DNA of 64,000 nt from positions 36,673,739 to 36,737,738 of the forward strand of contig NC_079223.1 in assembly GCF_029633865.1 (NCBI RefSeq). Direction: 5' to 3'. Of the stretch, positions 55,201 through 64,000 are shown piece by piece. Each line of letters opens with the position of its first letter. Position 1 is the stretch's first letter. The notes under the pieces were generated by a model that had not been told where the DNA came from, made no database searches, and saw only the letters and a program-made list of their open reading frames with translations. Position numbers and translations under genes: made by a program. The stretch comes from Lampris incognitus. Lineage: Eukaryota > Chordata > Actinopteri > Lampriformes > Lampridae.

Positions 55201-58200
55201 TATGATATATTCCACCTGTGCACACTTTCCTCCACTCTTATATGTCACCCTGTGTTCCTCCCTCTTCTTGAAATATGTATTCACCACAGCCATTTCCATC
55301 CTTTTTGCAAAATCGACCACCATCTGTCCTTCCTTATTCCTCTCCTTGACACCATACCTCCACATCACCTCTGTTCCCTGTTCCCTTTACCAACATGCCC
55401 ACTTCACCAAGTCCACTCCAATCACCACTCTCTCCTCCTTTGGTACATTCTCCATCACTTCATCCAACTCACTCTAGAATTCGTCTTTCTCTTCCGCCCG
55501 ATAAAATTCCATGAATGTTATCAGTGCATATGCCTCTCAAGTTGGGCTTAGCGGAGTGATACGAGGCAACAGAGAGAGGTGGAAGGATTTACATTAAAAT
55601 GTTCAATGTTACCTACTGCAGCTTTAAGAGTTGTGTTGCAACTTGCAAAGCTTCTTCATATTGGAATATTTAAATGTGCAGCAACTCGTAGTTTTTCAGA
55701 AGGTCATGGAGTTCTTTTTTTTGTTGTTTTTAAAACCTGTGCTGTCCTCAAGCTTAGTATACAACACAGGGAATTGTATGCCAATGAGTCCTAGACAGAG
55801 TTAATCTGTAAGTGGAGTTCAGCTTCTCCACATGCAAAGGCAACCTTTACTAATTTTCACGAACCACCTAAAATAACTCCATCCTTCGGATGATCTGTGG
55901 GATGACAAGAGCACAGGGTTTTTGTTATACATTTATAGCTGCCACCGGTCCCCCTCTTCTGCATGTTTGATCAGCTAAACAACCAGTCGGCATGGCTTCT
56001 CCAAGAGGAAGACAATCACCACAAGTGAGACAAGGAAACTTAGAAACAAAAATGACAACTTGTGTCTGATAAGACATAGAAACAGATGCTGAGAAGTGTT
56101 TGACAAAGCGTAATTAGATCAATCTTATCAATATCAGTTTAGGATAGCAGGTATAGCAATAAAGAGTCCACCAGAAAAAAAAGGAGGAGAAAGGGCTTCA
56201 GTGTTCCAGGGATTGTGTAAGGCAGATGCTAGCAGTGTGTATGTGAAGTGTCCACTTGTGAGTGCATGGGATTAATCCTAGTAAATTCTGATGTCTGAGA
56301 TCCTCGACTTGTCATAGTGCTTCCAAACAGCAGACAGGCTCTGACACCACCCACGGGCCCCACAGTTGTGCAGACACCCCATGACCAAGAGAACAGTCAC
56401 AGCCCAAAGCACTGTGACCCCAGAGGAACACCGATCCCATGAGGGGGCCAGTAGCCCACAAAGCAGCAGCCCCGCATGCCCCCGAGGAGCACAAACCAGT
56501 CCCCAAAAGCACAAGCCGAGCCCATACCCCAGAGGCAATCCACACCCGATTTAGGGGTGCCTATATTTCATTGAATGAATCAACTTTGTTTTTGGATAAT
56601 GCCACTAGTCTTTCCCTTGAGATATATTCTATTAATCTGTGTAACCATTTTGATGTGCAGCCCATCAAAATGGTTTCCTGGAGTTTGGGTGTTTCCACTG
56701 AGGAGAAATCTCTGAGAAGACAAACTGATGGGTAAACTGGAATGCAGTGGCCTAGGAGAGCGGATAGTTTATTAATTATGTTGGTCCAGAATGTTTGAAT
56801 AGGTGGGTACAGCCAAATGCTGTGGTATTGAGTGTACAATGGGCAAGTGTCTTTCTCTAGGAATCCCATTTGGAACATTTTGGTGCTGGGTGATATGTGC
56901 TCTGTGTAAGACTTTGTACTGGATAAATTGCATTTTTTCATTGTTGGTCATAGAAAACGTGTTATTGCACATATACTTCCAGATAAAAGTTAAAATTTTA
57001 CTGATTTTACCTTTAAAGGGGAATTTCAGAGATGGTTTTTTTGTATTTGCAATCATTACTGATCAGTAATGAAGTAGATTGAAGCATAAATCCCTCATTG
57101 TGTTCTCTATTAATGGAGGAATAAGTGTTCAGTCTTTCCCACAGCGCCTACACGTACCAGAGGCATCGCTGCACGTAAGCCTGTATATCGTCGTAGTCCA
57201 TAACATCCTCTGTGCTAGTGTGGGACATCATTTCCACCACCAGAAACATAGCGTAGCCAAGAGAATGATGATGTGTTTCTTGAATGGTGTGTTTGGAGTA
57301 GATTAGAGTATTAGAAACCCTGCTAGACTGTATTTAGTTTTTCTGGCCGCCAACTGACGTCACCATATGTCACTTGGTGGCTTGCAAAAAAACCCAACTT
57401 TGTTTCACTGCCACTCCAGAGATGCAGGAACAACTTCAAGTGTTTTTCATATGCTATCCCTGTTGCAGATTGGCAGAGATAAGGCTGAAAATTGATGAAT
57501 TTTCCCATAAACGGAATGCGCGAAACATGGCAAATGATTGACCAAAGTGGTATTCAACAGTACAAATAAAATATAAATGTATTTGAATTATGTGTGCCTG
57601 GGTGTGTGCATGTAACTTGACATATCAAAAGATGTTTGTTTGCATCAGGTTATTCTTGTGTGTGCTTTGAAGGATTTCTGCACATGCCACAGATGTATAT
57701 TTACATTTTAAAAAAAATATTTTTTCCTAAGATAAAAAAAACCCACTGTTTTTCTGGATTTTTGGGGCTCAGTGGAAAGTTACAAATGCGATGTTCAGTT
57801 GTTTGGGCATGTCATTGATTAATAAAAGGAAGGACTGTGGGAATGATGTGTATGTGTGTATTTGTGTGGGAAGGAGTGGCGAGTGGAGGGTGCCCTTTTT
57901 TTTGTTTTTTTGTTGCTTAAGCCACTGCCCACCAAAATGTCTGCACACCCTGCTCTCTGTCATTCTGTCTATTTAAACTCTCTTTCTCTTTATTATCCCA
58001 CTACCTCTCTCTCTCACTCACTCTCTCTCTCATATATCTAATTTTATCTATCTAGGAGTTCATCATTAACACACCCTGTGTTGACGCCCAGAAGATGTAC
58101 ATTGGGAACTGCATGAAAGGGAACCATGCTTCTGTCTTTGCTCAGCTCACTGTCAATGGGGAGACACAGGGTTGGTATGCAGCAGTCTGTTACCAAGTTC

Positions 58201-58745
58201 AACTTATTGTCATGTGTAGAATACAATGAAATTCCTGTGCTCTGGCTCTCTCTGTCTTAAAACAAAGGATACAAGCACAAAAGACTCACCATCCCAATAT
58301 ATATATATATATGCTTAGCACAAAAAGTAAGGAAATTTGTTTTTGGTAGATTATTTCTTTGTTGTAACAATGCTTCTTGGCAATAAATCTTATACCGATG
58401 GAAAGCCTGTTTATCTCCCTTTTAAATGGTGCCATATTTGTAAGGAACATGCATTTGTGGGATGAGCAGCAGAGCTGAGTATGTGGGTTATGCCCATGAA
58501 AAATTTTGCAAATCTTCTCTGCGCATGCCAAACACCTAATTTTGCTGTTGCTATTGACTCTTGTTTTGAGCTTCTGGTACCCCAGGTGCTGACAATCAGG
58601 TGCCTGATATGAGATTTATTGCCAAGAAGCATTGTTACAACAAAGAAATAATCTACCAAACACAAATTTCCTTACTTTTTGTGCTACGTTTATATATATC
58701 TATATATATCTATATAGATATATATAGATATATATAGATATATAG

Positions 58746-58798
<53 letters not shown>

Positions 58799-61700
58799 CA
58801 CACACACAGTACAAGATAACAGCAATGTAATGTAATATGGGTGCATAAGCTATTCAGCAACCTGACTGTCTGTGGAAAGAAATTATTACTGAGACAGGTG
58901 GTGTGTGATTTGATGCTCTGTTAACGTCTTTTAGATGGAAAGAGCGAGAACAGAACATGAGCGGGGTGGCTGGTGTCCTTAATGATGTTTTGGACTTTCC
59001 TTTTGCAGTGAGTGGTATAAATATTGTGAAGTTGTGGTAGTTCTATGCCATGAATGAAGAAAATGAGAGAGAGAAGGTTGGATGATGTGGGAATAGTGAA
59101 TCAGGAAGTGTGGTGGATTAGTAAGGAGGAAGTGAGGGCAGCTATGGAGAGGATGAGGAGTGGAAAGGCAGTTTGTTCTGATGACATACCTGTGGAGGCA
59201 TGGAGATGTTTAGGAGAGATGGCAGTGGAGTTTTTAGCTAGATTGTTTACCAAAGTCTTGGAAAGTGAGAGGATGCCTGAGGAGTGGAGAAGAAGCATAC
59301 TGGTACCGATTTTCAAGAATTAGGGCGATCTGAAGAACTGTAGCATCTACAGAGGTATAAAGTTGATCAGCCACAGCGTGAAGATATGGGAAAGGGTAAT
59401 AGAAACTAGGTTAAGAGGAGAGGTAGTGATTAGCAAGCAGCAGTATGGTTTCATGCCATGAAAGAGCACTACAGTTGTGATGTTTGCTTTGAGAATGTTG
59501 ATGGAGAAGCACAGAGTTGGTCAGAAGGAGTTACATTGTGTCTTTGTAGATTTAGAGAAAGCATATGACAGGGTGCCGAGAGAGGAGGTGTGGTATTGTA
59601 TGAGGAAGTTGGGAGTTACAGAGAAGTATGTAGGAGTGGTGCAGGATATGTATGAGGGAAGTGTGACAATGGTGAGGTGTGTGGTTGGAATGACAGATGG
59701 GTTCAAGGTGGAGGTGGGATTACATCAAGGATCGGCTCTGAGCCCTTTCTTGTTTGCAATGGTGATGGACAGGTTGACGGACGAGATCAGGCAGGAGTTT
59801 CCGTGGACTATGTTTGCGGATGACATTGTGATCTGTAGCGAGAGTAGGGTGCAGGTTGAGGAGAGCCTGGAGAGGTGGAGGTATGCACTGGAGAGAAGAG
59901 GAATGAAAGTCAGTAGGACAAGATGGAATACCTATGCGTGAATGAGAGGGAGGACAGCGGAATGGTGAGGATGCAATGAGTAGAGGTGATGGAAGACGTA
60001 TGAGTTTAAATACTTGGGGTCAACTGTCCAAAGTAACGGGGAGTGCAGAAGAGAGGTGAAGAAGAGAGTGCAGGCAGGGTGGAGTGGGTGGAGAAGAAGA
60101 GTGTCAGGAGTGGTTTGCGACAGAAGGTTACCAGCAAAAGATGAAGGGAAGGTTTACAAGATGGTTGTGAGACCAGCTATGTTATATGGTTTGGAGACTG
60201 TAGCGCTGATGAGAAGACAGGAGGCGGAGCTGGAGGTGGCAGAGTTGAAGATGCTAAGATTTTCACTGGGAGTGACGAAGAAGGACAGGATTAGGAACGA
60301 GTATATTAGAGGGACAGCTTGAAGGTTTGGAGATAAAGCAAGAGAGGCAAGATTGAGATGGCTTGGACATGTGCGGAGGAGAGATGCTGGATATATTGGG
60401 AGAAAGATGCTGAATATGGAGCTGCCAGGGAAGAGGAAAAGAGGAAGGCAAAGAGGAGGTTTATGGACATGGTGAGAGAGGCTGGCGTGGCAGAGGAAGA
60501 TGTGGAGGACAGGAAGAAATGGAAACAGATGATCCACTGTGGTGACCCCTAACAGAAGCAGCCGAAAGTAGTAGTAGTAGTAGTAGTAGTAGTGTGGTAG
60601 TTCCATGCCAGTGATTTTTGCTGATGTCTTTACAGTCATTTGAAGCAGTCTGCAGTCAGGTTGCCAAACCACACTGTGATACAGCCTGTCAAGATACTCT
60701 CGATGGTGCTGCAATAAAAGTTCACAAGAGTTTTGGCACTCATACCAAAACTCTTGAGATGCCTCAGAAAATACAGTCTCTGCTATGCCTTCTTGAGGAT
60801 GCAATTGGTGTTGAGAGCCCATGTGAGGGTAAACCGAGATATCTAAAACCGTCCACAATTCCAAAAGATGACCCATTGATGGAAAATAGCGATATGATTT
60901 TTTTCTGATCTTATTAGTCCAATCACTGTGGTGTCATCTGCAAATTTAATGATGCTGTTATTGTCATATTTGGCAACACAGTCGTGTGTAAACAGACTGT
61001 ACAACAGGGGACTGAAACAGCAGCCCTTACCTGAGGTGCGCCAGTCCTAAGAACTAATGTAGAGGAGTATGTTTTACCTATTCTCACTGTCTGGGACCTG
61101 CCTGTCAGGAAATCTAATAGCCATTACGGATAGAATTTCCTAGACCAAGACCTCTGAGTTTCAGCACCAGTTTGGATGGTACAGTTGTATTAGAAGCAGA
61201 GCTGTAATCAAAAAAACAACATTCTGACAAGAGGTATTTTTCTTTTCAACGTGTACTAAAGCAATATGTAGAGAAAGTGAGATAGCGTTATCTACAGATC
61301 TTTTGGAACAGTATGCAAACTGTAATGGGTCAAGGGTAACAGGATTTTTACATTTTATATGTGATATAACTAATCTTTCCAGACACTTCATAATAACAGA
61401 GGTCAACGCAACAGGTCGGTAATCATTAAGGGAAGATACAGGTGTTTTTTTAGGTACAGGCACAGTGGTGGTTTTCTTACAACACAGTGGGACCACACAC
61501 AATGACAGGGACAGGTGAAAAATGTCAGTAAAAACCTGAGATAGCTGAGTGAAACATGCCTTGAGGACATGGGAAGGGAGGCCATCTGAGCCCACAGCTT
61601 TACGAACCTTAACCCTTTAAAAGTTTTACTCACATCAGCCCCTCAGCAGGTTGGCACGGTGACCCAGTGGTTAGCACTGTTGCCTCACAGCAAGAAGGTC

Positions 61701-64000
61701 CTGGGTTCGAACCCCAGGCCATCCCAGGTCCTTTCTGTGTGCAGTTTGCATATTCTCCTTGTGTCTGCGTGAGTTTCCTCCGGGTGCTCCGGTTTCCCCC
61801 CACCATCAAAAAGACACGTGTGTTAGGGTTAATGCCTGTGCCCCTGAGCAAGGCAATGGAAAGAAGAACTGGAGTTGGTCCCCGGGTGCTGCAGCTGCCC
61901 ACTGCTCCTATACAATAGGATGGGTTAGATGCAGAAAACAGTCATTGTAAGAATACAGTTCGTTGTAAGAACACAATGACAAAATAAAGTGGCTTTCTTT
62001 TCTTCATTCCTTCTTCTCTGTCACCTGTAGATCAACTTCATCAGTGGGCACTGTGCTGTTGTCACTGGGTCCAAGTTGTGAGCTCCAAAGCGGGCATAGA
62101 AGTTGTTAAGCTCATCTGGGAGAGAGGCAAAGGTGTTGATAGCCTCACTGGGTTTAGATTTATAATCCGTAATCGCCTTGCACTGCGAGTCACAGCCACT
62201 GTAGTAATTTTCCAGTTTGTCCCCATATTGTGTTTTAGCAGTTTTGAAGGCTCTTCTTAAGTCATACCTGGATTTTTTTTTTTTAGCATTCCTTGTCCCC
62301 CAGTTTAAAAGCAGTGGTAAGCTCCCTCAACCTCAGGCGAATATCACTGTTAATCCAGGGTTTCTGGTTGGGGTCGGAGCAAATAGACCGTACTGGGATG
62401 GTTATCCACACAGAATCTAACATAGCCAGTAACCAATTCAGCAAACTCATACAAACTCAAGGCTGAATCCTTAAAGACTGACCAGTCTGCTTATCAAAAC
62501 ATCCCTGAAGTTTGGATTCATGTTCTGTAGTCCAGCACTGTACTGTCCTCACAGTGGGCTGCACCGACCCCACTTCCTGCTTGTAGGCAGGAAGCAAGAG
62601 CACTGACAGGTGGTCAGATTTCCCAAAGGGAGGTCGTGGGATAGACCTGTAAGCTGCCTTGACCATGTAGTAGCAGTGGCCGAGAGTCTTATTGCCTCTG
62701 GTTGGGCAGGGGACATTTTGGTAGCATTCTTTATCTGTCAGTGAAACCCCTAAACCTGTGTGTTGGTGTCTTGCTCTATCTATTAAGCTTCACAGGGGAA
62801 GGAACCCCTAACCTCTGGCAGTGTTAGTGCCCTGCCTTATCCACTGAGCTATGCAGGAAACACCCCCCCCTTCCTGATTTAATGAGTCTGTTGTGTTTTT
62901 GGATTTAAAAAAAAAGGTGAACCTTTTCTGCAAGGGAACCACTTCTTCCTAAAACATGGATTTTCTTTCCTCTGTCTGCCTGTGAAGGACCGCATTGTTT
63001 CATCGTACCAATCAGAGATAGACATGGAGTGATGCACCCAGGGGTAACAGCCATTGACATGAGGCATAAAGAAGGTACGACCTGACAGCATTCTATTCTA
63101 TTCTATTCTATTCTATTCTATTCTATTCTACACCTAGCCAGGAAAGTCAAATTGAGACTGAAATCTCATTTGTAAACTAGCTCTTACAGAAAGGCAGTAT
63201 GCAAAAAATATGCAAATTTTAAAAAAGAACAAAGAACAGAAAGAAAAATATGAAACAGCATTAGATCAGAATACGGTATTTTCTTAGGTACTCTTCCATC
63301 TGCTCAGATTCTAATCTTACCTCATAGTTTCAGGTTTCAAGTTTCAAGTTTATTTGTCATACGAGTTTACGCTTATTCTCGTAATATAATGCTTGTTTTG
63401 CTGGCTCAATACACAAGTGGGAATTAAAAGTACTTCTAAAAGTACTTGGAGAACTCAAGGTGCAAAGAACAAGATACATGTACAGTCAGTGCAGACTTTG
63501 GCTGTACTATGTTGGACAGTGCTGCAGTAGAGAATGTCTGCACAATAGTAAGGTGACATATGCAGTGGTATTGTAAACAGTAAACTTGTGCAAATGGCAG
63601 ATTGTGCGGTCGGTAACAGCAACCATAATGGGTGTGTCATCATATAGATGGAATGTGTATATACCTGCCATCTATATGATGGCAAGGCCTTATTTGTTTG
63701 CTAAATCTGTTCAAAATCCCCATGACGATTTTACAACTTACACCATCTAGATTTTGAATTCTCACAGGTTCCTGAACTGAAGTAATGCAAATTCATTATT
63801 TTGCAATTTTGTGTTGGTGCCGTTGTGTCTATTCGCTGTGTTCTTCACTTTCTGTCTAACCTTCTGACCTTTAACTTTTCCCTCTCTCTTCCTGTCTGTG
63901 TTACCCCCACATTTATCTGTCCACCATCTCTCTATCTTCCAGGTTTACATGGGGTAGACAACGGGATCCTAATCTTTGACAATGTCAGAATACCTCGGGA
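48341..64000 (+). CDS. acoxl: acyl-CoA oxidase-like protein, 5' part (continues past the window)
   Basis: Acyl-CoA oxidase family (FAD flavoproteins; relatives ACOX1 and ACOX3 start peroxisomal beta-oxidation; the reaction of ACOXL itself is poorly defined). Eight exons join in frame: 48341-48474, 49011-49107, 49529-49615, 51801-51887, 52076-52174, 58056-58170, 62988-63074, 63943-64000+, giving about 254 residues. Visible: [40 protein letters not shown], the acyl-CoA dehydrogenase/oxidase signature [66 protein letters not shown]. Wording is far nearer ACOXL than ACOX1 or ACOX3. The start ATG lies in a GC-rich, promoter-like segment with context gccacgATGt. The C-terminal half, including the catalytic base and any peroxisomal targeting signal, lies beyond 64000, so activity and location cannot be judged here. 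Confidence 0.92.
49011..49107 (+). CDS. acoxl: acoxl exon 2
   Basis: Acceptor tactatag ends at 49010; donor is GATCAG|gtacag. Encodes [20 protein letters not shown] and [12 protein letters not shown]. Confidence 0.9.
49529..49615 (+). CDS. acoxl: acoxl exon 3
   Basis: Acceptor attttcag ends at 49528; donor is TAAAG|gtagga, followed about 10 bases later by a (CA)n tract. Encodes [20 protein letters not shown] and SADMTTGVK. Confidence 0.91.
49625..49672 (+). repeat. (CA)n after the acoxl exon 3 donor
   Basis: Begins about 10 bp into intron 3. Confidence 0.95.
50195..50270 (-). mobile_element. SINE family A, 3' tail fragment
   Basis: Reads attatccaaaccgcttatcc and ggggatgctggagcctatcc, the reverse complement of the tail module seen at 13860-13920. 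In acoxl intron 3. Confidence 0.6.
51148..51470 (+). mobile_element. tRNA-derived SINE, family A, copy 3
   Basis: cggcacggtggcccagtggt, then tagcgcggtcgcctcacagc, B box GGTTCGAACCC (51203-51213), the tgtgtggagtttgcatgttc body and an A-rich end near 51470. In acoxl intron 3. Confidence 0.78.
51801..51887 (+). CDS. acoxl: acoxl exon 4
   Basis: Acceptor tgtaccag ends at 51800; donor is GTCAGC|gtaagt. Encodes [20 protein letters not shown] and KDKWYLPVS. Confidence 0.91.
51904..51961 (+). repeat. (CA)n after the acoxl exon 4 donor
   Basis: Begins about 17 bp into intron 4. The same 188-bp intron ends in (TG)n (52044-52072), so it can fold on itself. Confidence 0.95.
52044..52072 (+). repeat. 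(TG)n forming the acoxl exon 5 acceptor
   Basis: TG units run to within three bases of the acceptor AG at 52074-52075. Confidence 0.93.
52076..52174 (+). CDS. acoxl: acoxl exon 5 (family signature)
   Basis: The acceptor is a TG-repeat ending in gttag with almost no pyrimidine tract; the donor GAG|gtacac runs straight into (CA)n. Encodes [20 protein letters not shown] and [13 protein letters not shown]. Confidence 0.91.
52176..52207 (+). repeat. (CA)n starting inside the acoxl exon 5 donor
   Basis: GAG|gtacacacac: the repeat begins at the second intron base. Confidence 0.93.
52984..55544 (-). mobile_element. RTE-clade LINE, longest copy, with 16-bp target duplication
   Basis: Minus strand, in order: endonuclease C-terminus (54925-55440: [39 protein letters not shown]), RT N-terminal part ([33 protein letters not shown]), catalytic region ([33 protein letters not shown]), C-terminus ([31 protein letters not shown]) and a (TAG)n-type tail. 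The flanks ggctaagcggagtgat (52968-52983) and ggcttagcggagtgat (55545-55560) differ at one base. Multiple frameshifts; 5' end missing. In acoxl intron 5. Confidence 0.88.
56250..57065 (-). mobile_element. L1-like LINE, ORF2 C-terminus and 3' UTR remnant
   Basis: The minus strand reads [20 protein letters not shown], then [20 protein letters not shown] and [19 protein letters not shown], a decayed form of the L1/Tx1 pattern (LIHCLWxCPxxxxFW...LLG). The GC-rich 56260-56540 part fits a 3' UTR. In acoxl intron 5. Confidence 0.5.
58056..58170 (+). CDS. acoxl: acoxl exon 6
   Basis: Acceptor atctag ends at 58055; donor is CACAGG|gttggt. Encodes [20 protein letters not shown] and [18 protein letters not shown]. 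The donor gttggt is weak compared with its neighbours. Confidence 0.9.
58318..58684. mobile_element. Tc1/mariner-type MITE, 367 bp, long TIRs, TA duplication
   Basis: The first and last about 77 bp are inverted repeats beginning gcacaaaaagtaaggaaatt with only a few mismatches. TA flanks each end (58316-58317, 58685-58686). No transposase. It sits in an (AT)n microsatellite of the LINE 3' UTR. Confidence 0.85.
58687..58807 (+). repeat. (TATATC)n and (TG)n compound microsatellite
   Basis: Directly follows the TA-MITE in acoxl intron 6. Confidence 0.9.
59051..60593 (+). mobile_element. RTE-clade LINE, 1.5-kb copy with 17-bp target duplication
   Basis: Encodes [20 protein letters not shown] and [15 protein letters not shown], then [40 protein letters not shown] and [13 protein letters not shown] (the FADD catalytic motif intact), then [20 protein letters not shown] and [10 protein letters not shown], and an (AGT)n tail at 60567-60594. 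The flanks gtggtagttctatgcca (59034-59050) and gtggtagttccatgcca (60594-60610) differ at one base. Several stops and frameshifts, so not autonomous. Confidence 0.88.
61646..61985 (+). mobile_element. tRNA-derived SINE, family A, copy 4
   Basis: ggcacggtgacccagtggtt, B box GGTTCGAACCC (61705-61715), tcctccgggtgctccggttt and tail cagttcgttgtaagaacaca. It interrupts the LINE RT region in acoxl intron 6. Confidence 0.8.
62785..62868 (-). mobile_element. possible tRNA-derived SINE head (minus)
   Basis: The reverse complement reads gcatagctcagtggataagg (A box), then an anticodon-like stem and gaggttaggggttccttccc (weak B box). It resembles a degenerate tRNA. The body and tail were not identified. 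Confidence 0.35.
62988..63074 (+). CDS. acoxl: acoxl exon 7
   Basis: Acceptor gtgaag ends at 62987; donor is GAAG|gtacga. Encodes [20 protein letters not shown] and AIDMRHKE; the joined Gly codon at each end fits the family. Confidence 0.9.
63091..63131 (+). repeat. (TTCTA)n pentanucleotide repeat
   Basis: About eight units, 17 bp after the acoxl exon 7 donor. Confidence 0.92.
63943..64000 (+). CDS. acoxl: acoxl exon 8, cut by window end
   Basis: Acceptor tcttccag ends at 63942. Encodes [18 protein letters not shown], a strongly conserved acyl-CoA oxidase segment; the exon runs past 64000. Confidence 0.9.

Larger units (their letters stand above)
58195..62760 (-). mobile_element. L2/CR1-like LINE filling acoxl intron 6, split by later insertions
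   Basis: Minus-strand RT text at 61161-61595: [40 protein letters not shown] and [16 protein letters not shown]; upstream part at 62457-62666 ([20 protein letters not shown]). 3' UTR-type sequence is at 60611-61150 and 58801-59033, reaching 58195. It is interrupted by a TA-MITE (58318-58684), an RTE copy (59051-60593) and a SINE (61646-61985). Inactive. Confidence 0.7.

Noticed and set aside
62078-62420. Open frames after the SINE at 61646
   Set aside because: They run antisense to the LINE; no coding homology on the + strand.

Overview
The window is vertebrate nuclear DNA, almost certainly from a teleost fish. It has split genes with GT-AG introns, long (CA)n/(TG)n tracts, and a fish-type repeat load: L2/CR1-like and RTE LINEs, L1-like and R2-like remnants, two tRNA-derived SINE families, Tc1/mariner pieces, TA-type MITEs and Ty3/gypsy LTR fragments. 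The species cannot be named from sequence alone. Three protein genes, all on the + strand, and one microRNA are supported. LAYOUT: (1) 2418-17404, pank1 (pantothenate kinase 1): seven visible coding exons ending in TGA; the first coding exon is not seen. mir-107 lies in the intron between visible exons 5 and 6, as in mammalian PANK1. (2) 17405-27705, 3' flank and intergenic DNA, with a CpG-richer stretch near 25.7-26.5 kb. (3) 27706-44373, slc16a12 (MCT12-type transporter): eight coding exons, 637 aa, with an unusually long central cytoplasmic loop. (4) 44374-48340, intergenic: RTE scrap, broken gypsy element, a complete 401-bp TRIM-like mini-LTR element, and a GC-rich promoter-like segment with a perfect CRE. 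(5) 48341-64000 and beyond, acoxl (acyl-CoA oxidase-like): eight exons, cut by the window end. HOW THE GENES RELATE: pank1 then slc16a12 in the same orientation matches their adjacency on human 10q23. In human ACOXL is on chromosome 2, so the slc16a12/acoxl junction is either a fish-lineage join or a difference in descent. Pank1 makes the first committed intermediate of CoA synthesis, mir-107 is a lipid and acyl-CoA metabolism-linked miRNA, and Acoxl belongs to the peroxisomal acyl-CoA oxidase family, but nothing in the sequence shows co-regulation. MOST UNUSUAL OBSERVATIONS: the TRIM-like element whose 155-bp LTRs carry a tRNA/Pol III-box-like core (47265-47665); a decayed partial copy of slc16a12 exon 3 inside the next intron (35809-35859); an expanded transporter loop built from about 21-residue degenerate repeats; two side-by-side near-perfect hairpins (1485-1587); acoxl intron 6, which is almost entirely nested transposons; and TG-repeat splice acceptors in pank1 and acoxl.
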